In this document: positions 16,781 through 25,302 of the stretch, piece after piece
How the letters are laid out: each line of letters begins with the position of its first letter
Numbering within the stretch: the stretch's first letter is position 1
Source: Hansschlegelia plantiphila
GTDB taxonomy: Bacteria > Pseudomonadota > Alphaproteobacteria > Rhizobiales > Methylopilaceae
Assembly (NCBI RefSeq): GCF_027922265.1
Contig: NZ_BSFI01000019.1
Location: 1 to 64,000 of the forward strand
Length of the DNA: 64,000 nucleotides
Direction of reading: 5' to 3'
Program-made: the position numbers and the translations under genes
Notes under the pieces: model-generated
Told to the model about the DNA's origin: nothing
The model's database searches: none
Seen by the model: the letters and a program-made list of their open reading frames with translations, nothing else

Positions 16781-17658
16781 TGGGCGACGGCTTCGGCTCC
16801 CGCGCTTTCCGGTTCTCCTCCAGGCATGTCGTGACCGTGCTGTTGCTGGCGCCCGCCGCCGCGGTGTTCTTCGGGCTGTTCGTCGCGTCGCTGTCGTTCT
16901 TCTTCGTCCAGAGTTTCTGGAAGGCCACGACTTTCCGGGTCGTCCCCGACTTCAGGCCGTTCAATTACGTCGACGTCATCGCCGGATACGGCGGACCGCT
17001 GCTCCGCACGCTGTCGATGGGGCTCATCGTGGCGTCGGTGACGACAATGACGGCGTTCTTTTTCGCCTATGTGGTCCGCTTTTCTCTCGGGAGGTTCGGC
17101 CCCGCCGCGCTGCTCGTGGCGCTGACCACGCTGTTCGGCGGCTACCTCGTGAAGATTTACGCCTGGCGCACCATCCTGGGCGCCGACGGGATCATCAACT
17201 CGGCTCTGCTCAACCTCGGCCTGATCGACGCGCCGCTGCCGTTCCTGCTGTTCAACCTCGGGGCGGTGGTCGTCACCCTGACCTATTACCTGCTCCCGCT
17301 CGCCATCCTGCCGCTTTACGGCGCGCTGAGCGACATCGACGAGACCGAGCTTGCGGCGGCCCGCGACATGGGTGCGGGTGCGCTCCGGACGATCCTGGAC
17401 ATCGTGCTGCCGCAGGCCCGTCCGGCGCTCATGGCGAGCTTCGCCCTCTGCTTCCTGCTGGCGGCCGGCGACTACGTCACGCCGGCGATGGTGGGCAGTC
17501 CCGGTAACGCCATGTTCGGCAACTTCATCCAGTCGCAGTTCGGCCTGCGCATGAACACGCCCTCGGGCGCCGCGATGTCCTTCACGCTGATCGCCGCCTG
17601 CATGATCGTGCTGGCGGCGGTCGGGTCGGGCCTGCGCAGATGGCTTCAGCCGAGATGA
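16780..17658 (+). CDS. ABC transporter permease, PotB-like
   Basis: 292-residue inner-membrane protein with about six hydrophobic segments; the EAA loop reads AAARDMGAGALRTILDIVLP. The ATG at 16780 overlaps the TGA of the ATPase gene by one base, and its own stop overlaps the next permease start. It forms the channel with the following gene product. Confidence 0.9.
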   Translation: MGDGFGSRAFRFSSRHVVTVLLLAPAAAVFFGLFVASLSFFFVQSFWKATTFRVVPDFRPFNYVDVIAGYGGPLLRTLSMGLIVASVTTMTAFFFAYVVRFSLGRFGPAALLVALTTLFGGYLVKIYAWRTILGADGIINSALLNLGLIDAPLPFLLFNLGAVVVTLTYYLLPLAILPLYGALSDIDETELAAARDMGAGALRTILDIVLPQARPALMASFALCFLLAAGDYVTPAMVGSPGNAMFGNFIQSQFGLRMNTPSGAAMSFTLIAACMIVLAAVGSGLRRWLQPR

Positions 17659-18425
17659 GCGGCGCTTGGCTCCTGCCGCGCGTCTACGCCTTGGCGGTGC
17701 TGGCCTTCCTTGTGCTGCCGCTGCTGCTCTGCGTACTGTTCTCGTTCACGACGGGCAACAGCGCGGCCTTCCCGATCCCGTCGCTCGGTCTCGGCTGGTA
17801 CGGACGGCTGGCCGAAAGCCCGCAGTTCCGGGCGGCCGCGTGGACCACCGCGCAGATCACGCTCGGCTGCGGGACGGCCGCAACAGCTATCGGGCTCGCG
17901 ACCGCGCTCGGGCTCGAGCGCCTGAGCCGGCGGGCGGCCGTGCTGATCCTGCTGACGCTCTGTCTGCCGCTGATGGCGCCGCCGCTGGTTCTCGGCCTGT
18001 CGCTGCTGACCTTCTTCAACTTCATCGGACTGAAGCTCGGCGTGACGGCGACGGTGCTCGCCCACCTGCTGTTCACGCTGCCGATCGTCACCTCCGTGCT
18101 CTATGCGCGGCTTTCGACCATGGACAAGGCGGCGCTGGAGGCGGCGCGGGACCTCGGCGCGTCTCCCGGGCGCGCCTTCGTCACGGTCACGCTGCCGGTG
18201 ATCGGGCCCTCGCTGATCGGCTGCATGCTGATCGCCATGGCGCTGTCGCTCGACGACTTCGTGATCGCGTTCTTCACGACAGGCAGCAACACGCTCTCGA
18301 CTCTGATCTGGGGAATGATGCGCACCACGCTCAACCCCGGCATCAACGCCGTCGGCTCCTGCATCATCGCGATTTCGGTCGTGATCACCGCGGTCGCCTT
18401 CAAGTTCACCCGCTATCGCGGTTAG
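17655..18425 (+). CDS. ABC transporter permease, PotC-like
   Basis: 256-residue inner-membrane permease with six predicted hydrophobic segments and the EAA loop EAARDLGASPGRAFVTVTLP. The ATG at 17655 overlaps the previous stop in an ATGA arrangement and is preferred, though an in-frame ATG at 17640 is possible. It completes a four-component importer. Confidence 0.9.
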   Translation: MSGAWLLPRVYALAVLAFLVLPLLLCVLFSFTTGNSAAFPIPSLGLGWYGRLAESPQFRAAAWTTAQITLGCGTAATAIGLATALGLERLSRRAAVLILLTLCLPLMAPPLVLGLSLLTFFNFIGLKLGVTATVLAHLLFTLPIVTSVLYARLSTMDKAALEAARDLGASPGRAFVTVTLPVIGPSLIGCMLIAMALSLDDFVIAFFTTGSNTLSTLIWGMMRTTLNPGINAVGSCIIAISVVITAVAFKFTRYRG

Positions 18426-18471
18426 TCGGATCCGGCCGACGTCTTTCCGCGCGCCATGAAAGGCTCACGTC

Positions 18472-19779
18472 ATGACCAAGCGCTTCCACCTCGGTTGGTT
18501 CATGGGCTTTTCGCCCGATGAATGGAACGAACCTTTCGCCAATGGCGGCTCCCCCTGGGACGGCGAGTTCTATGTCGACATGGCGAAATCGCTCGAGCGA
18601 GCCTGCTTCGACTTCATGATGGTGGAGGACACCCTGATGGTGTCCGAGGCCTACGGCGAATCCCGCGACGTCTATCTCAAGCACGCGCTGATGGCGCCGA
18701 AGCATGATCCGGCGCCGCTCGCGGCGCTGATGACGGCGGCCACGCGCAAGATCGGCGTCGTGATCACGATGTCCACCATGGCCTACGCGCCGTTCCAGCT
18801 GGCGCGCCTCGCCTCGACGCTCGACCATATCTCCGGCGGCCGCTTCGGCTGGAACATCGTCACCACCGGCGAGAACGCGTCGGCGCAGAACTTCGGCATG
18901 GAGGAGTTGCCGCCACGGGAGGTCCGCTACGAGATGGCGGACGAATATGTCGGCCTGGTGCGTCAGCTGTTCGAGACCTGGGAGCCGGACGCGGTGGTGA
19001 TGGACCGCGAGAAGGGCGTCTACGCCGACGCCAGCAAGGTCCACCAGATCGATTTCAAGGGAAAATACTTCCGCTCGCGGGGACCGCTGAACACTGTCCG
19101 CTCGCCGCAGGGCAGGCCGGCCTTCTTTCAGGCCGGCGGATCGCCGCGGGGCCGCGACTTCGCGGCCAAGCACGCCGACGTCGTCGTCGCGGTCGGCAAT
19201 GGCGTCGAGGGGATGCGCAAATACCGCGAGGAGCTGCGTGGGCGCGCCGAAAAGGCGGGCCGCGATCCGGACGACGTGAAGATCGTGTTCTGCATCACGC
19301 CGACGCTTGGCGAGACCGAGCAGGAAGCGCGCGACAAGCACGAGCGGATGATCAATTCCGACCGCTTCATCGAGCAGAGCCTCGCCTTCATCGCGGGCGT
19401 GACCGACATCGACTTCTCGAAGTTCCCGCTCGACGAGCCGTTGCCGCACCTGACGACCAATGGCGAGCAGGGCTCGCTCGACAAGTTCGCGCAGTGGGGA
19501 AGCGGCAAGACCCTGCGGCAGCTCGTGATCGAAGCCTCAGGCGGGCTGGTCTCGTCGGTCGAGCTGATCGGCACGCCCGACCAGGTGGCGGAGAAGATGG
19601 GCGAGGTCATGGAGCAGGTCGGCGGCGACGGCTTCCTGATCACCTCGCCCTCGCTCAGGATGAGCCGGCGCTATATAGTGGAGGTCACCGACGGCCTGGT
19701 GCCCGCGCTTCAGCGGCGCGGCCTTGTGCGGACCGCCTACGCCACCGACCACCTCCGCGATACGATCAAAGAGTTTTGA
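18472..19779 (+). CDS. LLM class flavin-dependent monooxygenase (NtaA/SnaA-like)
   Basis: 435-residue luciferase-fold enzyme beginning MTKRFHLGWFMGFSPDEWN. Typical NtaA/SnaA-class blocks are SGGRFGWNIVTTGENASAQNFG, KYFRSRGPLNTVRSPQGRP and FFQAGGSPRGRDFA. Members use reduced flavin from a partner reductase to oxidise or cleave C-N or C-S bonds. It starts 46 bases after the permease operon and may be cotranscribed, so it could act on the imported compound (inference). Confidence 0.87.
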   Translation: MTKRFHLGWFMGFSPDEWNEPFANGGSPWDGEFYVDMAKSLERACFDFMMVEDTLMVSEAYGESRDVYLKHALMAPKHDPAPLAALMTAATRKIGVVITMSTMAYAPFQLARLASTLDHISGGRFGWNIVTTGENASAQNFGMEELPPREVRYEMADEYVGLVRQLFETWEPDAVVMDREKGVYADASKVHQIDFKGKYFRSRGPLNTVRSPQGRPAFFQAGGSPRGRDFAAKHADVVVAVGNGVEGMRKYREELRGRAEKAGRDPDDVKIVFCITPTLGETEQEARDKHERMINSDRFIEQSLAFIAGVTDIDFSKFPLDEPLPHLTTNGEQGSLDKFAQWGSGKTLRQLVIEASGGLVSSVELIGTPDQVAEKMGEVMEQVGGDGFLITSPSLRMSRRYIVEVTDGLVPALQRRGLVRTAYATDHLRDTIKEF

Positions 19780-19844
19780 AGCAGGCCGGGTCACGGGTCC
19801 GTAAGCCGTCCTTCGCGCCGACCGGCCAGAAACGGAAATCATCC

Positions 19845-20789
19845 ATGACCGAACCCCTCGCGCTTGTCGGCCGCATGGATGCGGCCGAGGAAACCGCTTG
19901 GCTCGACGCCCTCGCCGCCGCGCTGCCCGGAGAGAGCGTCGCGCCGTTTCGCGCTCTCGACGCGCAGGCGCGCGCACGGACCGAGATCGCGATCGTCGCC
20001 AATCCCGATCCGGCGGAGGTCAGGGCGTTGCCCCGTCTCGCCTTCGTGCAGAGCTTATGGGCCGGCGTGGAGCGGCTGGTGGGCGAACTCGGGCCGGGGG
20101 CCCCGCCGATCGTGCGGCTGGTCGATCCGTCGATGAGCCGGGTCATGGCGGAATCGGTTCTGGCCTGGACGTACTACCTCCAGCGCGACATGCCAGCCTA
20201 TGCGCGCCAGCAGCGGAGCCGGGTCTGGGCGCCGCTGCCATACCGCAAGCCCCGGAGCATGACGGTGGGCGTGCTCGGGCTCGGAGCGTTGGGCGCCGCC
20301 GCCGCCTCGCGGCTTCTGGATGCGGGTTTCACGGTCGCCGGCTGGAGCCGTTCGGCGAAGGCGCTTCCGGGCGTCGAAACCTATGTCGGCGACGACGGCA
20401 TGACTGCGCTCCTTGCGAGAAGCGACATCGTCGTATGCCTGCTGCCGCTGACCGCCGAGACCCGTGGACTGCTCGACGCCCGGCGCTTCGCCGAGATGAA
20501 GCCCGGCGCCGCCTTGATCAATTTCGGCCGCGGACCGATCGTCGTGGCTGGCGATCTGATCAGGGCGCTCGAGACGGGGGCGGTGTCGCACGCCGTTCTC
20601 GACGTCTTCGACGAAGAGCCGCTCGCTCCGGACTCGCCGCTCTGGACGCGCCCGGACGTGACCGTGCTGCCGCACGTCACCGGGCCGACCGATATGGAAT
20701 CGGCCGCGGCGGTGGTCGCCTCAAACGTGCTCGCCTATCGCGCGACTGGTCGGCTTCCGCGGCAGGTCGACCTCATGCGCGGGTATTAG
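19845..20789 (+). CDS. D-2-hydroxyacid dehydrogenase (glyoxylate/hydroxypyruvate reductase A-like)
   Basis: 314-residue NAD(P)H-dependent reductase of 2-oxoacids such as glyoxylate. It shows the Rossmann motif GLGALGAAAASRL, the catalytic Arg in INFGRGPIV, Glu in FDEEPL and His in VLPHVTGP. The ATG at 19845 follows a weak purine stretch 65 bases after the monooxygenase stop. Glyoxylate reduction could deal with a C2 product of the upstream monooxygenase (inference). Confidence 0.87.
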   Translation: MTEPLALVGRMDAAEETAWLDALAAALPGESVAPFRALDAQARARTEIAIVANPDPAEVRALPRLAFVQSLWAGVERLVGELGPGAPPIVRLVDPSMSRVMAESVLAWTYYLQRDMPAYARQQRSRVWAPLPYRKPRSMTVGVLGLGALGAAAASRLLDAGFTVAGWSRSAKALPGVETYVGDDGMTALLARSDIVVCLLPLTAETRGLLDARRFAEMKPGAALINFGRGPIVVAGDLIRALETGAVSHAVLDVFDEEPLAPDSPLWTRPDVTVLPHVTGPTDMESAAAVVASNVLAYRATGRLPRQVDLMRGY

Positions 20790-20850
20790 CACGGCTTGGG
20801 AAGTCGCATGGAAAGGGATCGCTATACCCATTTAAGATAGTAATTCGACG

Positions 20851-20866
20851 TATGTCTTATGACATA
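20851..20866. promoter_or_regulatory. Palindrome TATGTC-TTAT-GACATA
   Basis: Perfect 6-base inverted repeat in an AT-rich patch upstream of the membrane-protein gene, just before the EcfG-like promoter. It could be an operator, but no regulator is known. Confidence 0.25.
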
Positions 20867-20878
20867 GAGAAATGACTT

Positions 20879-20903
20879 GGAACGAATGCCGCGCCCCCTT
20901 GTT
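20879..20903 (+). promoter_or_regulatory. EcfG-like general stress promoter
   Basis: GGAAC followed by 16 bases and TGTT resembles the alphaproteobacterial EcfG consensus GGAAC-N16/17-cGTT, with one mismatch in the -10 element. It would give a leader of about 115 bases to the gene at 21029. Confidence 0.35.
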
Positions 20904-21028
20904 AAAGATCTGTTCGACACCCGGTCAAGCTCAAAGAAGGCTTGCGGGCGTCAAGGAGACTCCTCCTAACCAAGGTGCGGCGGCTACCGCGTGCGCTTGG
21001 ACAATTGCTTTAATCTTGGGAAGCGAAG

Positions 21029-21988
21029 ATGACCGACGCAACATTGTCCCATGGCGCGCGTGTACGCGATCACGATGACACCAATTACAGCGATGTCACC
21101 CCGAGCGAGGATCTGCGCACGGTTCTGATCAATAAGGTCGCATGGGGGGCCGTGATCGCAGGCGCCGTCCTGGCGCTCGTGACGCAGTTGTTCCTGAACA
21201 TGGTGGGGGTCGGCATCGGAGCCGCCTCGCTCGACGTCGCCGGCGCCGCCAGTCCTTCGGCGACCAGCTTTTCCGTCGGCGCCGGGATCTGGTTCGCTCT
21301 CTCGGCGATCATAGCGGCGCTGGTCGGCGGTTACGCCTCCGGGCGTCTGTCGGGCAAGCCCAAGACGTCGACAGCGGGATGGCATGGTCTGACGACCTGG
21401 GCGGTTACGACGCTGGTGGTGATTTACATGCTGAGCTCAGCTGTCGGCGGCATCCTGGGCGGAGCCTATACCGGAGTGACGAGCGCGGTCGGCGGAGCGG
21501 CGAACGTCGTCGGATCGACCGCCCAGACGGCGGCGCAGGTGGCGGCGCCGAATCTCCAGGGCATGGCCGACCCGATGAGCTCCATCAAGAATTCGATGCA
21601 GAACGCCACTGGCGGCAATGATCCTCAGGCTCTCAAGGACGCCGCGTATTCCGCCATGCAGGGCGTTCTGACCGGCGATCCGGCGAAGGCTGAGGAAGGC
21701 CGCGCGCGAGCCGCCGACGCCATTGCGAAGGCCCAGGGCATTCCGGTTGAAGACGCCCGCAAGCAGGTCGCTCAATACGAGCAGCAGTATCGCGAAACCG
21801 TCGAGCAGGCGAAGCAGAAGGCCATCAAGGCGGCTGACATGGCTGCGAAGGGCGTCTCGAGCGCCTCGCTGCTCGGCGCGCTCAGCTTGTTCCTTGGCGC
21901 GATCGCCGGCTGGTTCGGCGGCAGGATGGGCGCGGTCGACCCAACGGTCACCGGCCGCACGAGATTCGCAGCGCCCCGCGAACTCTGA
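21029..21988 (+). CDS. Conserved membrane protein (often annotated PhnA-like)
   Basis: 319 residues of unknown function. Hydrophobic segments lie at about residues 37-60, 80-105, 115-145 and 270-292, separated by a long hydrophilic central part rich in Ala, Gln and Lys (about 175-265) that looks helical. Several glycine-rich patches such as GGILGGAYTG occur. Proteins of this layout are common in Rhizobiales. A possible EcfG promoter upstream would make it a general stress gene, and a strong terminator follows. The label PhnA-like does not imply phosphonate metabolism. Confidence 0.75.
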   Translation: MTDATLSHGARVRDHDDTNYSDVTPSEDLRTVLINKVAWGAVIAGAVLALVTQLFLNMVGVGIGAASLDVAGAASPSATSFSVGAGIWFALSAIIAALVGGYASGRLSGKPKTSTAGWHGLTTWAVTTLVVIYMLSSAVGGILGGAYTGVTSAVGGAANVVGSTAQTAAQVAAPNLQGMADPMSSIKNSMQNATGGNDPQALKDAAYSAMQGVLTGDPAKAEEGRARAADAIAKAQGIPVEDARKQVAQYEQQYRETVEQAKQKAIKAADMAAKGVSSASLLGALSLFLGAIAGWFGGRMGAVDPTVTGRTRFAAPREL

Positions 21989-22010
21989 CGGCGCAGCGCT
22001 TTGAACCACA

Positions 22011-22044
22011 CGCCTCGCGTCTGGTTGGACGCGAGGCGTTTCTG
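22011..22044 (+). terminator. Intrinsic terminator of the membrane-protein gene
   Basis: Perfect 11-base stem CGCCTCGCGTC / GACGCGAGGCG (22011-22021, 22028-22038) with a 6-base loop, followed by TTTCTGCTTCT. It begins 22 bases after the stop codon. Confidence 0.75.
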
Positions 22045-22315
22045 CTTCTGCACCGCCCCCGGTTCGTCATCGCGTCGTTGCTTTCTCGCGACGATGCTCT
22101 GCGGCGCCGCCGGGAAGCATCGAAGATCGCGGATGGCGTTCGGTCTGACGTCGAAGCCGACGAGGTGTTCACGACGACCACCGCAGGCGGTAATCGAACT
22201 CGACGGCGTTGCGGTCGGCGACGCCGCGCCCGGGTCGCTCACAGCCCGGTTGCGTGACCGCTTCTGGGCGATGATGGACGAACCCTCGGCCCTCATCGAG
22301 AAGATCAAGTACTGA
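22045..22315 (+). pseudogene. Remnant of a class IV aminotransferase (C-terminus)
   Basis: Two frames read as the end of a branched-chain/D-amino-acid aminotransferase. The first frame gives EADEVFTTTTAGG ending near 22189. After a frame change the other gives VIELDGVAVGDAAPGSLTARL and then RFWAMMDE, stopping at 22315. In intact relatives the TTTAGG motif is followed by about four residues (such as VMP) that are missing here, consistent with an 11-base deletion. The N-terminal two thirds and the PLP lysine region are absent. An open frame of 104 codons covers part of this but starts in nonsense. Family assignment rests on these two conserved blocks only. Confidence 0.55.
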
Positions 22316-22683
22316 GCGCCTGGGCGCAATCCATCGAGGGCGAGCCCGGCGGGCTCAAGAGGGGCCCTCCCGCCGGCAAAGCACCGCGCCCCTCTGGAGA
22401 CATCGTGGACCCGCGGTTCGTGGGCGTGGTCAGACAGCGCCCGCGAACGCCCAGGCTGAGGTCGCGAGCTTCGCCTCGATCGAACCTCCGCCGCGAAGCG
22501 CGTTCCGGACGGCGTCGAGCCTGATGATCTTAAGGTCCGGCGCGACAGCCCGCTTTAATGGGCCTGTCGCGCCAAAGCTCGTAATCGAGATACGCATTGG
22601 CGTAGGCGTGTCGCCAAGGCGCAATCGGGTCCGTCTCCCGCCACGACATTCTGCTTTCTGTCCGAGGCTCAGACGATCCCGGC
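22316..22683. other. Intergenic region without a gene
   Basis: No coding signal beyond the aminotransferase remnant. It contains a short hairpin GAGCCC/GGGCTC (22342-22356) and a strong hairpin at 22539-22573 near the end of the leftward sulfonate operon. Confidence 0.6.
22539..22573 (-). terminator. Strong hairpin downstream of the sulfonate operon
   Basis: GGCGCGACAGCCC pairs with GGGCCTGTCGCGCC across an 8-base loop with one bulged base. It lies about 110 bases beyond the stop of the last minus-strand gene. There is no clear U tract, so it may act as a processing or Rho-assisted end. Confidence 0.45.
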
Positions 22684-23679
22684 CTAGACCTGGGCCAGCA
22701 GTTCCCCAACGGTCACCCGCTCCGGAAGCACCTTGCGTTCGACCAGCCAGTCGGCAGCCTTCTGCAGTCTCCCGATAAAGGCCTCGTCGGTGACGGGATA
22801 GATCTCGTAGCGCCGCTTGAGCGACAGAAAGCGCTCGCGCACCACATCGCTGTAGCGCGGAGGCGAGCCCTGCGCGATCTTTTCGGCGTCGTCCGGGTGG
22901 GCGCTCGCCCATTCCGCCTCCGCCGCGAAGGCGGCGTTGACGGCGCGCACGATATCGGCGTTCTCCGTCGCGAATTTGCGCGACGTCAGCCAGGTCGTGA
23001 AATCGATCTGGAATTCGAGGTCGCGCTCCTCGAGGAAGACGTCGTGCGCCTTGTACTCGACGCGCGCGATGTCGACGCCGGGGCTCCACATCGACCAGGC
23101 GTCGACCTTGCCCGAGGCGAGCGCGGGCGCCGCGTCCGGCGGATTGAGATAGACGAAGTTCACCTTGCTCCGCTCGACGCCGTGTTTCTCAAGCGCGGCC
23201 ACCAGCAGAAACTCGCCGAGCCCGGAGCGGTTCACCGCAACGGACTTGCCGACGAGATCCTCGACCTTGTCGATGCCCGACCCGTCCCGGGCGATGATCG
23301 CGGTCGTGCGCGGACGGTAGATCAGGAACTGCGTGAAGACGAGCGGAGAGCCGGCGATGATCGCGGCGAAGGCCGGCGTGGTGCTGCCCCCGAAGCTGAA
23401 ATCGGCGCTGCCGCCGGTCACCGCCTGAAGCGTCGGCGCGTGGTTCGGGAACGGGCCGACCCACTCGACCTTGATCCCCTGGTCGCCGAGGGACTTCTCG
23501 AGCGCCCCCCGCTCCTTGGCGATGAGCGTCAGGCCGCCCGACGGCCCGAAAGTCAGGCGCACCTTGTCGGTGTTGCGCGCCAGCGCCCCACCGGGCTTCA
23601 GCCCGAGCCCGAGAGCGCCGGACGCGGCGACGGACGTCGCGAGAAAAGAACGACGCGATAGGTTGGGAAAGGACGACAT
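22684..23679 (-). CDS. ABC transporter substrate-binding protein, SsuA-like (aliphatic sulfonate type)
   Basis: 331-residue periplasmic protein with a twin-arginine signal LSRRSFLATSVAASGAL and a mature part starting near RNTDKVRLTFG. Blocks such as GGSADFSFGGSTTPAFAA and VDAWSMWSPGVDIA are typical of the sulfonate/taurine/nitrate binding family. ATG 23679 was chosen at the signal peptide. It is the last gene of a minus-strand operon: two monooxygenases, permease, ATPase, then this. Confidence 0.87.
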   Translation of the reverse strand: MSSFPNLSRRSFLATSVAASGALGLGLKPGGALARNTDKVRLTFGPSGGLTLIAKERGALEKSLGDQGIKVEWVGPFPNHAPTLQAVTGGSADFSFGGSTTPAFAAIIAGSPLVFTQFLIYRPRTTAIIARDGSGIDKVEDLVGKSVAVNRSGLGEFLLVAALEKHGVERSKVNFVYLNPPDAAPALASGKVDAWSMWSPGVDIARVEYKAHDVFLEERDLEFQIDFTTWLTSRKFATENADIVRAVNAAFAAEAEWASAHPDDAEKIAQGSPPRYSDVVRERFLSLKRRYEIYPVTDEAFIGRLQKAADWLVERKVLPERVTVGELLAQV

Positions 23680-23689
23680 TTTCGGGGCC

Positions 23690-24433
23690 TCAGACGACCG
23701 AGTGTGACGATGGGGTGGGGAAGGCAGGCGCGCGGGGCGTCGCCGCGACGCCAAGTTCGGCGAGGAGCTCGTCTCGAACGGCTTGCGGCGCGGCGCCGCC
23801 GGCGAGCCGCCGTTCGTAGGCGATTGCTCCGTCGCGCATCAGCAGAACGCGGTCGGCGAGCGCCACGGCCTCGTCGACGTCGTGGGTGACGAGCAGGACG
23901 CCTGGACGGTGGCGGGCGATCAGTTCCTTGACCAGCGCGTGCATGCGCAGCCTCGTGAGCGCGTCGAGCGCGGCGAACGGTTCGTCCAGCAGCAGGAGTT
24001 CCGGCTCCTGCACGAGCGCGCGGGCGAGGGCGACGCGCTGCGCCTGACCTCCCGACAGATTGCGCGGCCAGTCGTCGAGGCGGTCGCCGAGGCCGACCTC
24101 GGACAGCGCGGCCGCCGCGCGCTCGCGTGCGCCGTCTGCGGCAAGGCCGAGAGAGACGTTGCGCCATAGGCTTTCCCACGGCAGCAGGCGGTGCTCCTGA
24201 AACACCACCGCCGGTCGACGCGGCGCCTCGACCGAACCGCCGTCGATCGGGTCGAGGCCGGATAGCGCGCGGAGCAGGGTGGTCTTGCCGCAGCCGCTTT
24301 CGCCGAGCAGCGCGACGAACTCTCCGCGCGCGATCGTCAGGTCGAGACCGTCGATGACGGTGCGTTCTCCGTAGCGGCGGATCAGCCTGCGGACGAGGAC
24401 GGCGGGATTTGCAGGCACGACGGACAGGCTCAT
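23690..24433 (-). CDS. ABC transporter ATPase, SsuB-like
   Basis: 247 residues. Walker A GESGCGKTT, Q-loop FQEHRLLPW, signature LSGGQAQRVALARAL, Walker B LLLDEPFAALD and the switch His VTHDVDEA are present. The short C-terminus is typical of SsuB/TauB. Its start overlaps the permease stop by 4 bases. Confidence 0.92.
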   Translation of the reverse strand: MSLSVVPANPAVLVRRLIRRYGERTVIDGLDLTIARGEFVALLGESGCGKTTLLRALSGLDPIDGGSVEAPRRPAVVFQEHRLLPWESLWRNVSLGLAADGARERAAAALSEVGLGDRLDDWPRNLSGGQAQRVALARALVQEPELLLLDEPFAALDALTRLRMHALVKELIARHRPGVLLVTHDVDEAVALADRVLLMRDGAIAYERRLAGGAAPQAVRDELLAELGVAATPRAPAFPTPSSHSVV

Positions 24434-25302
24434 CGGCCGCCTCCTCCGAAATTGGGGTGCCAGCGGAGAAGCCGCCGTTCGAGCAGGCGCGCGATCGAGT
24501 CGGAGCCCGCGCCGATCAAGGCGTAGATGACGATCGTGAGCACGATCACGTCGGTGCGCAGGAACTCGCGCGCGTCCATGGCCAGGAAGCCGAGGCCCGC
24601 CTGGGCGCCGACCGTCTCCGCCACCACAAGCGCGAGCCAGGCGACGGCGAGGGCGTAACGCACTCCGGTCAGGATCGATGGCAACGCGCCCGGCAGGACG
24701 ATCCGGCGGATGGTGGTCCAGCCCGACAGGCCCTGAACCCGCGCGAGTTCGAGGAGTTTTGGATCGACCTGCCTGATCCCGAGCACGGTATTCACATAGA
24801 TCGGGAACGCCACGCCGAGCGAGACCAGAAAGATCTTCTGGCCCTCGCCAACGCCGAACCAGATGATGGTGAGCGGAAGCGCCGCGAGGAACGGCACTGC
24901 GCGGATCATCTGCACGCTGCGGTCGACCGCGGCCTCCGCGAGGCGGAAGAACCCGACGAGAACGCCGAGCGAGAAGCCGATCAGGCCGCCGATGGCGAAG
25001 CCCGTCGCGGCCCGAAGAAGGCTGACGCCGAGATCGTTAAGCAGGCTGCCGGTGGAGGCGAGCTTCCACGCGGTCGACAAGACCTTGCTGGGCGCCGGCA
25101 GGATCTGGGGCGCGACGTAGCCGCTCCGGCACAGCGTCTCCCAGACCAGCAGAACGACGACCGGCGCGACCCAGGACAATGCGAGCAGGCCGGCTCGCCG
25201 GGAGCGGGCGCCGCCACTCCAGGGGGTCGCTCTGGCCGAGCTGGAAATCGCGGGCGACGAGGCCCCGAGGGCGGCGATCGCGTGGGGATCGGCCAGGCTC
25301 AT
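24430..25302 (-). CDS. ABC transporter permease, SsuC-like
   Basis: 290-residue inner-membrane protein with six hydrophobic segments after a hydrophilic N-terminus of about 35 residues; the EAA-like loop reads ELARVQGLSGWTTIRRIVLPGALP. The frame is open further upstream, but the ATG at 25302 overlaps the stop of the monooxygenase gene by 4 bases and begins the natural N-terminus. Confidence 0.9.
   Translation of the reverse strand: MSLADPHAIAALGASSPAISSSARATPWSGGARSRRAGLLALSWVAPVVVLLVWETLCRSGYVAPQILPAPSKVLSTAWKLASTGSLLNDLGVSLLRAATGFAIGGLIGFSLGVLVGFFRLAEAAVDRSVQMIRAVPFLAALPLTIIWFGVGEGQKIFLVSLGVAFPIYVNTVLGIRQVDPKLLELARVQGLSGWTTIRRIVLPGALPSILTGVRYALAVAWLALVVAETVGAQAGLGFLAMDAREFLRTDVIVLTIVIYALIGAGSDSIARLLERRLLRWHPNFGGGGR

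Noticed and set aside
22001..22315. Small 104-codon protein gene
   Set aside because: Only its last third resembles a protein family, and its start lies inside a terminator stem. It is better explained as a frameshifted aminotransferase remnant.
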